Below are positions 45,603 through 54,742 of a DNA stretch of 64,000 nt, in pieces. The stretch covers positions 124,001 to 188,000 of the forward strand of contig NZ_JALPRJ010000004.1 in the NCBI RefSeq assembly GCF_030464885.1. Reading direction: 5' to 3'. Source of the stretch: Caballeronia sp. SEWSISQ10-4 2 (lineage in GTDB: Bacteria > Pseudomonadota > Gammaproteobacteria > Burkholderiales > Burkholderiaceae). The translations under genes and the position numbers were made by a program. The notes under the pieces were generated by a model. That model was not told the DNA's origin, did not search any database, and worked only from the letters and a program-made list of their open reading frames with translations. Position 1 is the stretch's first letter. Each line of letters begins with the position of its first letter.

Positions 45603-45623
45603 AAGGCCGCGCGAGGCGGCCTT
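45603..45623 (-). terminator. Terminator of the PqqA-like gene
   Basis: Read leftward, AAGGCCGC pairs with GCGGCCTT around a 5-base loop and is followed by a run of T (A-run at 45599-45604 on the + strand). It lies 8 bases after the PqqA-like stop. Confidence 0.8.
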
Positions 45624-45630
45624 CGCGAAC

Positions 45631-45705
45631 TTAGCGTGCGGCGACATACATCGCGATTCCAAAGCTGAAACGCATATCTGTGAAACCCGGCGTGACCCAT
45701 TCCAT
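45631..45705 (-). CDS. Stand-alone PqqA-like precursor peptide lacking the cross-link Glu
   Basis: A 24-codon leftward gene, too short for ordinary ORF calling. It starts MEWVTPGFTDMR and has the PqqA core layout (W-x-x-P-x-x-T-D-x-R-F-x-F, then M-Y near the end, closing with Arg). In true PqqA a Glu four residues before the Tyr is cross-linked to it to build PQQ. Here that position (residue 16) is Gly while Tyr20 is kept. AGGTGGG lies a few bases before the ATG, and a terminator follows the stop, so it is a monocistronic gene. No pqqB-E genes are nearby. It may be a decayed paralogue or a peptide with another fate. Confidence 0.72.
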   Translation of the reverse strand: MEWVTPGFTDMRFSFGIAMYVAAR

Positions 45706-46143
45706 GTACCCACCTTTGGCCTTACGAAACTCGTGAACGAATTCGTGGTTAAAATCCGGAATGCGAAACAATGTCGTTATTAAGAAATATGCAAATTAAA
45801 TGCATTTAAATAATCACTTGATAGTCTGGTCGTTTTATTAAAAAAACTAAACAACGTCATACGGTTTGCTTACAGAGAATGGCCATTGGCAACCCACCCG
45901 ACGACCGACACCAGGCATTCGACGTATGTTCGACGCAATCTGGTTGCGTTCCAAAGCGGGTCTGCCACCCGGCGGCCTGAGTGTTATCCATGAGAGCTCT
46001 CCAAACACTTGCATGACCAACCTGAATTGCGCAACGATCGTTCTCTTGAGGGTTCAACCATCGCGGGTCGCCCATGTTCCACTCGATCCACCCTCGCAAA
46101 GGAGCGGAAAAATCAGCTATTCAAGTACGTGCCGGGTGAACCG
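45706..46143. other. AT-rich divergent intergenic region
   Basis: About 440 bases lie between the PqqA-like gene and the UbiB-like gene. It should hold both promoters; A/T-runs at 45780-45850 fit the leftward one. No other gene is supported. Confidence 0.45.
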
Positions 46144-47643
46144 ATGACGCAGCGTATGCGTGCAATCTGGCGTCTCGCGAGACTTTTCGTGCGGGAAAGC
46201 CGCGTCAAGTCCGCAGCCGATGCCCCGATCCATCGCGTCCTGCGCTCGTTCGCAGCGGGCGCGCGGGCTCACAGCGCGACCAGTCTCTCCCAGCGTGTGC
46301 CGGTGTTGCAGAACCTGTCCGGCGTGCTGACCATGGCGTCGGGTTTGCTGATCGAGCATCCGGGGTTATCGGAGACGGCGGTGCGTGTCGCGCTCGCCGA
46401 ACTGGACACGCTCAAGACGGCGCTGAAAGACGCGCCGCTGCGCCGGGCGCTGGAAACCGCGTTACCGCCTGGACGGGCGGTGGCGTTGATCGATGTGGAC
46501 GCCGAACCTGAGCGTTGCGGCATCGCGGAGCAGACGCATCGTGCGCTGATCGTGCTGGATGTGAATCCGCGCGTCGGTGTGAGTGCAGCGCCCGTGGCCG
46601 CGCGCGTGACGCTGATCCGCCCCGATACACGAGCCGAACTCATGCAGGACCTCGACGTGGCCAGCTCGGCGGCGCGTCTGGCGGCACGGTTTTCACGCGA
46701 GGTCCGCGAGCAGAACGTCGGCGCGCTCATCGCGCGTGTGACAGAGTCGATCCACGGGATGCTCGATCTGCGCCAGCGCGCCGCCGATCAAAGTTATCTC
46801 CGCTACCGGCTGCGCGAGGTGAACAAGGACTCACGCGTCGTCGTGCCGGAGGTGTTCTGGGATTTTTGCAGCGATACGGTGCTCGTTACGCGCGCCGTGC
46901 GCAGCGTGCCGCTCTCGGACACTGAAGCACTGCGCGCCCACGGCCTGGACCCGGCCGGCTTGATCGCGACGTGGATCGAGGTTTTTTTCGAGGTCGCGCT
47001 GGGCGAGGGCGTGTTCCACGCCGGCCTGGAAGCGGCGGGCGCAGCGGTCAGCATCGAGCCGGACACGCTTGGGGCGCTGGTGCTCGATGGCGATTCGCCG
47101 CTCACTTTTTTCGCTTCCCACGAGCGCAGTTTCCTGGTCGCCGGGTCGGACGCGTTGTTGCGTGGCGATCACAAGGCGGCTGCGCGCGAACATATGCAGC
47201 ACGGCCGCCCCGGTGAACACGAGGCGCAGCATGCGGTGCGCGTGGAAGCGACGTATCGGCGGGAAGCAGAGCGTTTTGCCGGCGATGCCCAGCGGCACCG
47301 GACAGCCGCCGATCTCTTCACCGCGTTGGGCAAAGGGCCGCTGGAGCATGCTTTCGGCGATAACCACGCAGGCATCGCCTCCCGCGCGGCGCTGCTGGCG
47401 CGCTCGGTACAGAGCATCGAGGAGATGGTGCGGCGGATCGCGCCGGATGTCGATGTGTGGCCAATCGCGCGCCGGGTAATCATGCGCCTGGCGCTGGATC
47501 AGTTCAGTTCGCACGGAGCCTTTTCGCAACTGGCGAAGGAAGCTGTGCACTGGCCGCACGCGCTGCCGCGTGTGCCGAATCTGCTGGCAGATTGGGTGAG
47601 GCGGCAGAATCAGCGGAATGCGGATTCACGTTCTGCGCGTTAG
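46144..47643 (+). CDS. UbiB/ABC1-family-like protein with degenerate kinase motifs
   Basis: A 499-residue protein aligning by eye with UbiB/ABC1 atypical kinases. VPEVFWDFCSDTVLVTRAV (about 235-253) and the following helix-rich WIEVFFEVALGEGVFHAG match the family. However, the HxDxHPGN catalytic stretch is replaced by HAGLEAAGAAVS (from about residue 292). The Ala-Val-Lys strand reads VAARV (Lys to Arg), and the N-terminal KxGQ motif is not present. It is therefore a likely pseudokinase; a role in quinone metabolism cannot be assumed. The ATG at 46144 begins the homology. Confidence 0.68.
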   Translation: MTQRMRAIWRLARLFVRESRVKSAADAPIHRVLRSFAAGARAHSATSLSQRVPVLQNLSGVLTMASGLLIEHPGLSETAVRVALAELDTLKTALKDAPLRRALETALPPGRAVALIDVDAEPERCGIAEQTHRALIVLDVNPRVGVSAAPVAARVTLIRPDTRAELMQDLDVASSAARLAARFSREVREQNVGALIARVTESIHGMLDLRQRAADQSYLRYRLREVNKDSRVVVPEVFWDFCSDTVLVTRAVRSVPLSDTEALRAHGLDPAGLIATWIEVFFEVALGEGVFHAGLEAAGAAVSIEPDTLGALVLDGDSPLTFFASHERSFLVAGSDALLRGDHKAAAREHMQHGRPGEHEAQHAVRVEATYRREAERFAGDAQRHRTAADLFTALGKGPLEHAFGDNHAGIASRAALLARSVQSIEEMVRRIAPDVDVWPIARRVIMRLALDQFSSHGAFSQLAKEAVHWPHALPRVPNLLADWVRRQNQRNADSRSAR

Positions 47644-47742
47644 GGTCACCGCGACGAGGGGTCGTCTGTTGCCTGACTAATCCGATGTCGAGCCATCGGG
47701 GCCCCATTGGGTTTGCCCGGGAACCGGCATAACACGGTGCGC

Positions 47743-47775
47743 AAAAAACTGGCCGCACTTCGCAGTGCGGCCAGT
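47743..47775 (-). terminator. Terminator of the CsbD-like gene
   Basis: ACTGGCCGCACT (47748-47759) and AGTGCGGCCAGT (47764-47775) form a perfect 12-base stem with a 4-base loop. Read leftward, a T-run follows (A-run at 47743-47748). It lies 30 bases after the stop at 47805. Confidence 0.92.
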
Positions 47776-47804
47776 CGTGTCCCGCCCCAACCCTTCTGAC
47801 GAAA

Positions 47805-48059
47805 CTATCGTTGCCGTGCCCAGATCGCGCCGAGCACAAAACCAACCGCAGCTGCCACAAGCACGCCGTTGACCGGCTGTGCAATGACCGCCTCGCGCAT
47901 GTTGTCGATGGTCTCGCCGTAATTGCGCTGGATCGTGCCGAGTGTCTGACGCACCTTGCCTTCAGCCTGCATCGACGTGTCGCCGGTCAAACCGCCGACC
48001 GCATCCTGCACCTTGCCCACGACGGTTTGCGCCGCGCCTTCTACCTGATCCTGCACCAT
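47805..48059 (-). CDS. CsbD-like stress protein with C-terminal membrane anchor
   Basis: An 84-residue protein. VEGAAQTVVGKVQDAVGGLTGDTSMQAEG in outline is the CsbD pattern (residues 6-35). The last 22 residues form a TM helix ending in Arg (GVLVAAAVGFVLGAIWARQR). CsbD proteins are stress-induced and of unknown mechanism. It has its own strong terminator. Confidence 0.82.
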   Translation of the reverse strand: MVQDQVEGAAQTVVGKVQDAVGGLTGDTSMQAEGKVRQTLGTIQRNYGETIDNMREAVIAQPVNGVLVAAAVGFVLGAIWARQR

Positions 48060-48156
48060 GGTGCCTCCCGTTCTAGTTGAATCGGTTATCGAAGAATCCG
48101 GCGTACCGGAGCGATTGATTCAGCAGGGTTCATGCCCAAGTCGTGCGAGCCGCGCT

Positions 48157-48513
48157 TCAGGCCGGTCCGATCAGGCGCGTGACGATCTCGATGAATTGAT
48201 CGATGGAAAGCGGTTTGCGATGAAATTCGAGGTGCGGGTGCGTGACCGCCGGCGTGCGTGCAGCGGCGCTCGAGAGCACGACGGGAATCTGCGCGAGGGT
48301 GTCGTCGGCGGCGAGCGCGTGGCACAGCGCGACGCCGTCCATGGTGGGCATCATCCAGTCCGTCACGATCAGGTCGGGCAAATTCGCGCGCACCGACTCG
48401 AGCGCCAGCAAGCCGTTTGACGCCGTACCAACCTCGTATCCTTCCATCTGGAGCACAAGCCGCCAGGTGGTCAGGAGGTCGAATTCATCGTCGACGACGA
48501 GGATTTTTTTCAT
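48157..48513 (-). CDS. Single-domain response regulator (CheY-like)
   Basis: A 118-residue receiver domain. The acidic pair is in VVDDEFD, the phospho-acceptor Asp in LIVTDWMMPTMDG (about residue 52), the switch Ser in VVLSSAA, and the Lys in FHRKPLS. There is no output domain. The ATG overlaps the stop of the KaiC-like gene (48510-48513), so the two are coupled. It may carry or receive a signal connected with that ATPase. Confidence 0.92.
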   Translation of the reverse strand: MKKILVVDDEFDLLTTWRLVLQMEGYEVGTASNGLLALESVRANLPDLIVTDWMMPTMDGVALCHALAADDTLAQIPVVLSSAAARTPAVTHPHLEFHRKPLSIDQFIEIVTRLIGPA

Positions 48514-50018
48514 GTTCGCGTGCCGGCGTCCTGCGCGGACAGCGTGGGCGGGATCGTGCCGCGCGCCGATAACAGCGTGCTCGTGCCGACAAAACCGTCC
48601 GTCAGATGCAAGCCGTTTTCATCGATGACGAAGCGGCGGATCGACGGATCGTGGGCGCTTTCGCGTTGTTTGACGACAGACACGATCCGGTACAGCGACG
48701 TGGTCGTTTCCACGTACCGCATCAACACGATGTTCTCGGTCATCGCCGATGCGCGTATCGAGCCTCCATGCGCCATGTCGGCATAAAGCGGCAGCTCTTC
48801 GGTGAGCAGCGTCGTGACGCTTTCCTGGCGCAACCGGTGCGTCAGCGCGTTCAGGAACAGCCCGAAACGCTCCACGCGGTTTGCCGAGTCGTGGAACCCT
48901 TCAATCCCGTCGACCACCAGCCGCGACGCGCCCGCGCGCTTCACCACGGAAATCAGCTCGGCTGCGAGTTCGTCGATGGCAAGTTCCACCGCCGGGCGCC
49001 ATTCGACGATCAGGCGGCCGTCGGCGACCGCATCGGCGAGATGGATGGACACGGATTCCGCCTTGGCGACTAGCCGCTCCGGCGATTCGTAAAAGCCGAA
49101 ATACACGCAGCGCTCGCCATCGGCCACGCCGGCGTCGAGGAATTTCAGCGACAGCAGCGTCTTGCCGATCCCCGACGGCCCGATCAGCGTAGTGGTCGAG
49201 CCTTTCACTACGCCGCCGCCGAGCATGGCGTCGAAGTCGGGCAGGCCGAACGACAGTTTCGATTTCAGGTCCGGCGTACCCTCGAGCAGCAGCGAGCGCG
49301 CTTCCAGGCGCGGGAAGGTGACGAGGCCGTCGGTGGTGATCTTGAAGAAGTGGCGTCCCAGCAGATGATCGCGGCCGCGCAGTTTGTGCACTTCGATTTC
49401 CCGCGCGCGCCGCATGCCGGTGGCGAAGCGGTTGAGTTCGACGAGGCCGTCGACAAGCGTGTGTTCAGGATGCGGTTCGTTGCCCGACAGCGGCGCGAGG
49501 ATCAGCGTCGTGCAGCCCGCGGCGGTCACGAAAGCGCTCAATTCATGGATGAACTGCGATAGCTCGAGCTCGGTGGAACTGAATTCACGGGCGCTGCGAA
49601 AGCCGTCGATCACCATGAAACGCGGCCGGTTTGCCTTGATGGTCGAGGCGATCAGTGCAAGGAAGCCGTTCAGGCCGTTGCGCATCAGTTCGTGGTAGCC
49701 GGAGACGAACAGCATTTTGTCCGAGATAGCGTCGGCGTTGTAGAACGACAGCCCTTTCAGGTGCGCCAGCAGCTTCGAATGCGATTCGGCGATCAGCGTG
49801 ACGTACAGCACCGTGTCGCCCTCGGTGACACGATGAAAACCGATCTGCGCAGACAGGATGGTCTTGCCCGCGCCCGCCATGCCTTCGATCAGATACAACC
49901 CGCCCTTGACCAGGCCGCCGCCGAGTATGTCGTCAAGGCCGGGCACGCCGGTCGTTACGGTGGTCGGATCGGGGTCGGTCTGGCTGGATGGAATGGCTTG
50001 AACTGTCATTGCGGTCAT
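48510..50018 (-). CDS. KaiC-like two-domain RecA-fold ATPase
   Basis: A 502-residue protein with two tandem KaiC domains. The first has Walker A EGMAGAGKTIL and the second GPSGIGKTLL, each with a following Asp strand. Non-cyanobacterial KaiC proteins are thought to act in signalling or stress rather than timing, and no kaiA or kaiB is nearby. The Asp strands end in VIDGFRSA and VVDGIEGF. It is first of a two-gene operon with the CheY-like regulator. Confidence 0.9.
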   Translation of the reverse strand: MTAMTVQAIPSSQTDPDPTTVTTGVPGLDDILGGGLVKGGLYLIEGMAGAGKTILSAQIGFHRVTEGDTVLYVTLIAESHSKLLAHLKGLSFYNADAISDKMLFVSGYHELMRNGLNGFLALIASTIKANRPRFMVIDGFRSAREFSSTELELSQFIHELSAFVTAAGCTTLILAPLSGNEPHPEHTLVDGLVELNRFATGMRRAREIEVHKLRGRDHLLGRHFFKITTDGLVTFPRLEARSLLLEGTPDLKSKLSFGLPDFDAMLGGGVVKGSTTTLIGPSGIGKTLLSLKFLDAGVADGERCVYFGFYESPERLVAKAESVSIHLADAVADGRLIVEWRPAVELAIDELAAELISVVKRAGASRLVVDGIEGFHDSANRVERFGLFLNALTHRLRQESVTTLLTEELPLYADMAHGGSIRASAMTENIVLMRYVETTTSLYRIVSVVKQRESAHDPSIRRFVIDENGLHLTDGFVGTSTLLSARGTIPPTLSAQDAGTRT

Positions 50019-50326
50019 GAGTATCTCGAGTGCTGCCGCCCGGCTCGTGAGTCGCGTAAAAACGGACTGTCACCGAGATGACGGGCGATGCCGGGTTTGC
50101 AAATTTTTATGAAGTCGTCGATTAAATCAATCGGGAACGGAATTTGAGCGCTTGGCTTGAAGCTTGATTCGAGAGCCTGATTCGAGCCTGCGCCGCGTGA
50201 ACCCCGCCTTAACCTGATCGCATCCGCACTTTTCGCGCCCGGTCGCGTTTTGTCGGAACGCGAGGCACGCGACACGACGCGTGGCATCATCTGGCTTCAT
50301 CGTTTTCGCCCGTCAAACACCACGTC
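50019..50326. other. Divergent intergenic region
   Basis: 308 bases lie between the kaiC-like gene and lrgA. Both promoters must be here. I see no further gene or clear operator. Confidence 0.45.
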
Positions 50327-50701
50327 ATGCTGCGCGCGCTTACTGCCTTGCTGTTGTTCCAGTGCTTCGGAGAGGGCCTTTCGATGGGCTTGCATGTGCC
50401 CGTTCCCGGGCCTGTCATCGGATTGTTACTGCTGTTTGGCTATCTGCTGATGAGGCCGTCCGCCGTCGATTCGATCGAACCTGCCGCCCTCGAATTGCTC
50501 CGCCACTTGTCCTTGCTGTTCGTGCCGGCTGGCGTAGGAATCATGGTCGCCGCCGGCAAGGTGCGCGGCGAAGGTCTCGCGATCGTGGTCGCGCTGGTGG
50601 TGAGCACGACGCTGGCGATTGCGGTCACCGCGCTCGTCACGCGGGCGCTGATGCGGCGCCAGGTGAGACGGGCGCGTGTGAATACATCGTCTGAGTTTTG
50701 A
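50327..50701 (+). CDS. lrgA: CidA/LrgA family holin-like protein
   Basis: A 124-residue inner-membrane protein with four TM helices. It starts MLRALTALLLFQCFGEGL and has PVPGPVIGLLLLFGYL, both typical of LrgA/CidA. The family modulates murein hydrolase activity or exports small acids. It precedes lrgB by 10 bases. No clear Shine-Dalgarno site is visible before the chosen ATG. Confidence 0.88.
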   Translation: MLRALTALLLFQCFGEGLSMGLHVPVPGPVIGLLLLFGYLLMRPSAVDSIEPAALELLRHLSLLFVPAGVGIMVAAGKVRGEGLAIVVALVVSTTLAIAVTALVTRALMRRQVRRARVNTSSEF

Positions 50702-50711
50702 GGACCACGCG

Positions 50712-51440
50712 ATGACAGAACTCGGCGCCCTGTGGGTCTATCTCGCCGCAACGCCGCTGCTCGGCCTGACGATGACTCTGTTCGCGTACCTGATCGCGCA
50801 AGGCATCTATGCCCGCGCGAAGTTCAACCCGCTCGCGAACCCCGTGCTGATTGCGGTGGCGCTGATCGTCGCGGTGCTAAGTGTCACGCACACGTCGTAT
50901 CAGACGTATTTTCAGGGCGCGCAGTTCGTCCACTTTTTGCTCGGACCGGCGACTGTTGCCCTCGCGCTGCCGCTCTACCGGCAACTGCCGAAGCTGCGCC
51001 GCGCTGCGTTGCCGCTGGCTGGCGGATTGATCGCGGGCTCGCTGACGGCGATCCTTTCCGCGACGGCCATTGCGATGTTATTCGGCGCGCCGCGCGTGAC
51101 TGTGATATCGCTCGCGCCGAAGTCCGCGACCACGCCGATCGCCATGGCTATCGCCGAGCGGCTGGGCGGATTGCCGTCGTTGACCGCGGTACTCGTGATT
51201 TGCACCGGCGTGTTCGGCGCGGTCTCGGCGCGCACGATTCTCAACGTTTTACGTATAGAAGAGCCCGAGGTGCGAGGGTTCGCGCTTGGCGTGGCGTCGC
51301 ATGGCATTGGTACGGCGCGCGCTTTCCAGGTCAGCGATGAAATGGGCGCGTTTGCCGGCCTCGGCATGGGCTTGAACGGATTGTTCACGGCGTTCGTGGT
51401 GCCGGTCTTGTTGCCGATGGTCTTGCGCTGGGTCAACTGA
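50712..51440 (+). CDS. lrgB: LrgB family membrane protein
   Basis: A 242-residue polytopic inner-membrane protein. ISLAPKSATTPIAMAIAERL and ASHGIGTARAFQ are the LrgB/CidB signatures. It works together with LrgA in a holin/antiholin-like pair or as a pyruvate/glycolate carrier in some bacteria. Its Shine-Dalgarno site GAGGA overlaps the lrgA stop, so it is co-expressed. Confidence 0.92.
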   Translation: MTELGALWVYLAATPLLGLTMTLFAYLIAQGIYARAKFNPLANPVLIAVALIVAVLSVTHTSYQTYFQGAQFVHFLLGPATVALALPLYRQLPKLRRAALPLAGGLIAGSLTAILSATAIAMLFGAPRVTVISLAPKSATTPIAMAIAERLGGLPSLTAVLVICTGVFGAVSARTILNVLRIEEPEVRGFALGVASHGIGTARAFQVSDEMGAFAGLGMGLNGLFTAFVVPVLLPMVLRWVN

Positions 51441-51646
51441 CTCGCGAAGGATTGAAACGATCGAGCCGATCTAGGAGAAATTAGGAACTCGCTCATGGTT
51501 CAGGCGGCGCGGAGATGGTCTCATCCTGGATTGTCGCGGGCGCTGTCATCGGGTGCACGCGAGTTCCTCTTCTGGTTCACGCCTGTCACGAGTACGCGGT
51601 TCAACGGTCGTTCGCGCGCAGGCATTTTTTGCGGCGAGTCTCCCTC

Positions 51647-51916
51647 ATGTCCTTGCATACCCGTTTGTCTTTCATGACCGCCAGCCTGATTGCGCTGGGC
51701 GGCTTCTTCCAGGTCTCGCCGAGCATGGCGGTTGCGTCCATCGATCCGGGCATTTACTCGGGCGCTCCGTTCGCTTTCAAGGCGGACCGTGGAATCTTCT
51801 CCGCAGTACCCGCACAGCAAGTCGATTCGCGCATCTTCTCGCCCATCAGCGAACCGGGCGATACACATATCCCGACGTTTGCTCAGGATCGCGAGCGCTT
51901 GCGTCACGACCTGTAG
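51647..51916 (+). CDS. Small secreted hypothetical protein
   Basis: An 89-residue protein. The ATG at 51647 opens a Sec signal (RLSFMTASLIALGGFFQVSP), with cleavage likely after AVA. The mature part of about 55 residues repeats a short theme: DPGIYSGAPF, DRGIFSAVPA and DSRIFSPISE, that is D-x-x-I-(Y/F)-S three times. I do not recognise the family. The frame extends 44 codons upstream, but that part is unlikely. Confidence 0.6.
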   Translation: MSLHTRLSFMTASLIALGGFFQVSPSMAVASIDPGIYSGAPFAFKADRGIFSAVPAQQVDSRIFSPISEPGDTHIPTFAQDRERLRHDL

Positions 51917-52101
51917 AACACGGCAGGAATGGCTCAATGAATCACTGCGGGAATCGCTTCACGAATCGTTTAAAACCGTGGAGTGTTTCAGGTAATGACC
52001 GGGCCATAAAAAGCATCTTCATGCATTTTCCGCTTTGGCTTTTCTATCTGCCATAATTCCGGTGCTTTCGCATTCTTAATTGCGTTCAACCCGGAAATTC
52101 C

Positions 52102-52803
52102 ATGAACTCCAGCAATACAACGAGAGGCGGGGCACTGGTCTTGGCATGGTTCGTCCTGTGCGGCGCAGCGCGTGCCGCCGGGCCCACAGCGCCCATGCAA
52201 AGCAGTGCCACGGCAGCCGGTGCACTCGGTGATTCAGGCGCGCGTCGTAGTCTCCTGACCAGCGGTGCAGCCGATGAACCCCAGGCAACGGTGAATGGCA
52301 ACGTCGCGGAATTGCAGCAAATGATTCGCGAAGGAAAGGTAAAGGAATTGCGCACCACGTATAACGGCAGCTATGGTGCGAGCATGTTGTTTTACCCGGA
52401 TGAAATGACGTTTTATATTGCACTGTTCCAGCAAAAGAAATTCTGGCGCGTGATCAAGACTCAAGTCGATTTGCGTGCGGAAACGCTCTATGCGGACTTT
52501 GCCAAAAATACCGCGGCACTCGCAGATAGCGAGATCCGCCGGACCAAGCTTGAGGCCGAAAAGAGCTTTGCGGACCGGTTGATCGCCGTTCAACAAGGGC
52601 GCGCGAATCGCCTGCAGGCTGACCTCGACGTTGCACGGGCGCAGCAAAGCCAGGTGGCCGACCGGCAGGCGGAACAGCAGGAAGCGATCCGTACGCTGCG
52701 CGCGGAGCAGGATGCCGCACAGGCGCAACTGCGTGCCTTGCAAACCAAGGTGCAGGACCTCCAACGCCAGTCGGATGTCGACCTGATGCCATTGCCGAAA
52801 TGA
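52102..52803 (+). CDS. DUF2968 family exported protein
   Basis: A 233-residue protein with an N-terminal signal (LVLAWFVLCGAARAAG). The DUF2968 core covers about 60-225, with ELQQMIREGKVKELRTTYNG and SMLFYPDEMTFYIALFQQKKFW. It ends in a long coiled coil (DRQAEQQEAIRTLRAEQDAA). The family is widespread in Burkholderia and has no known function; a periplasmic location is predicted. A terminator follows. Confidence 0.85.
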   Translation: MNSSNTTRGGALVLAWFVLCGAARAAGPTAPMQSSATAAGALGDSGARRSLLTSGAADEPQATVNGNVAELQQMIREGKVKELRTTYNGSYGASMLFYPDEMTFYIALFQQKKFWRVIKTQVDLRAETLYADFAKNTAALADSEIRRTKLEAEKSFADRLIAVQQGRANRLQADLDVARAQQSQVADRQAEQQEAIRTLRAEQDAAQAQLRALQTKVQDLQRQSDVDLMPLPK

Positions 52804-52881
52804 AGCGCGTCTGACGGCTCGGATGCCGCCTGCACCGCGTGGACTTCGATCGCTCGAAGCGTGTTTCAAGTTCCGCAACAG

Positions 52882-52905
52882 CGGCCGCATTCGCGGCCGT
52901 TTTTC
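52882..52905 (+). terminator. Terminator of the DUF2968 gene
   Basis: CGGCCGC pairs with GCGGCCG around ATTC and is followed directly by TTTTT. Confidence 0.85.
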
Positions 52906-53463
52906 ATTTTCCGCGCGGTAATGAGCCGCCAAAAGTTTTCCGATTGTTCACATTTGTGCGCTGTTTCAAAAAATCACTCGAAAGTGTTTCACTAATTAGG
53001 AATTATCCAGTAAGGAATGCTTGTTTTCGCATGCTAATATGCCGCGCGATTTCGGATTCCAGATCATTTTCAAGATCCGGATCGACGGCTTGAGGCGAAT
53101 AAGGTGGCTGCGAAAATCGGGTAACTGTCTGATGGCCCATCCAGTACGCATTTGTCTCGATATCTCAGTCACACGTCAATTTCAGAATGGTAAATAGCAT
53201 TAGGGTTATAAGGTGTTACTCGTTCAGGATCGGTACCGCCTTCTGACCTTCTTGCCAGTATTGACGCCGCTAGCCTAGAACCCTTTATTTATAAGGCTTT
53301 GATTAGCTCGATATCCTTGGTAAAACCGACCTAAGTGCCAGCCTTACAGCTGCAGTGTTGTCCGTTTCCTTCCGTTTCCATCCGTTAGCATCCGCCGTAA
53401 GTGCGGGTAAAAAAAGGGTGTTTTGCGGGTAAAATTTCAGAACCATACGCACTGGAATGGACC
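52906..53463. other. Island-boundary intergenic region
   Basis: About 560 bases lie between the last core-like gene and the integrase remnant. Close repeats of TCCGTTT/ATCCGTT (about 53358-53390) and two GCGGGTAAAA copies (53403 and 53426) lie just before the integrase. That fits an integrase promoter or attachment-site neighbourhood. I found no tRNA gene and cannot define the attachment core. Confidence 0.4.
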
Positions 53464-54697
53464 ATGCAACTGACCCACGCTCTCCTACAGAACGCCAAGC
53501 CCAAGGACAAGCCCTACAAAATCCGGGACTCCAAGTCTCTCAATCTTTACCTGCTGGTGTCCGCCGCGGGGAGCAAGCGGTGGAAGTTCGATTACCGACT
53601 TGATGGCAAGGACGGCACCTATACGCTTGGCGCCTTTCCTAAAGTAACACCCACTGAAGCATGCAAGCTTCGCAACGATGCGGCGGAGTTGGTCGAAAAG
53701 GGTATCCATCCAAAGGCGCGGGATAGGCAGATTCAGCATGAGAACATCGAACATTTCAAGAACACGCTGTGGCCGAACTGTGAGGCATGGCTAGAGGACA
53801 ATAAGGGTAAATGGTCGTCGTAGTACGCCGAACAGGCAGGGCGGCTTCTCACTCGCTATATCAAGGAGACGCCCCTCGGCGACACCCCGACCAACGACGT
53901 TACTCCCGGCCATATCTTTCGGTTGCTGCAATCAATTGCCAAACGAAAAGGCGGCGTTAACGCTGAACGGAAGGCGAGCGGCGCTCCCTACATTGCCGTG
54001 CGCGTACGGCTTCATCTCGATGGTGTGTTTCGTCGTGCAGTCATCAACGGCACGGCGAATATCAACCCGGTCGCGGCCCTGAAGTTATCAGACGCCGTAA
54101 CGCTGCCAGCGGTGCGTCACAATCGGTCACTGGAAGCGCCTGCTCTGAAGGAGCTACTTGGCGTGATGGCAACGAACGGTAGGCCTCTGACGCGGCTCGC
54201 AATGCGTCTGTTGATGCTAACGTCAGTGCGTACGGCAGAGCTGCGGAGTGCTACGTGGAAGGAGTTTGATTTGGATAAGGCTGAATGGACGATTGCCGGT
54301 GAGCGAATGAAAATGCGGCGCTCACACTCGGTGCCGCTCAGTCTTCAGGCCATGGAAGTCCTGCGGGAAGTCCAAGCGCTGCACACTACCCACGGTTCCG
54401 ACGACCTGCTATTCCCACACGTCAGAGAAGCCTCCAAGCCCATGTCCAACGCCACGATCAACTCCCTGCTGAAGCGGGCGGGATTCAACAAAGACACTTG
54501 TCCGAGCGCATGGCATCCGAGGCACCTTCAGTACTTGGGCGCACGAGAACGGATTCAACCCGCTGGCCGTGGAGCGTCAGTTATCACACGTCGAGAAGAA
54601 CATGGTGAAACGCGCCTATAACCACGCGGAGTTTTTTCCTGAACGTCAAAAACTCATGCAAGCATGGGCTGATTATCTCAGCACAATAGGCCGCTAA
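53464..54697 (+). pseudogene. Broken P4-type tyrosine integrase
   Basis: Reading through, the product is a P4/DUF4102-type integrase of about 410 residues. The arm-binding N-terminus is DSKSLNLYLLVSAAGSKRWKF. The catalytic Arg is in SVRTAELRSATW, H-x-x-R in HGIRGTFSTWA, and the late His and nucleophile Tyr in ERQLSHVEKN and RAYNHAEF. Two lesions inactivate it: an in-frame TAG at 53821-53823, and a frameshift near 54505-54515, after which the true C-terminus continues in another frame to the TAA at 54695. The gene marks the left end of a lower-G+C segment. Confidence 0.88.
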
Positions 54698-54742
54698 ATT
54701 GTCAGCAGTTTTGACTCTTTTGAAAACCGAGGGTGACGTAGC

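Noticed and set aside
45631..45705. Calling the peptide a functional PQQ precursor (pqqA)
   Set aside because: The Glu needed for the Glu-Tyr cross-link is Gly and no pqqB-E genes are present, so only PqqA-like is claimed.
52906..53463. A tRNA gene as the integration site of the island
   Set aside because: No cloverleaf-like sequence or TTCRA arm could be read here; the attachment site stays undefined.
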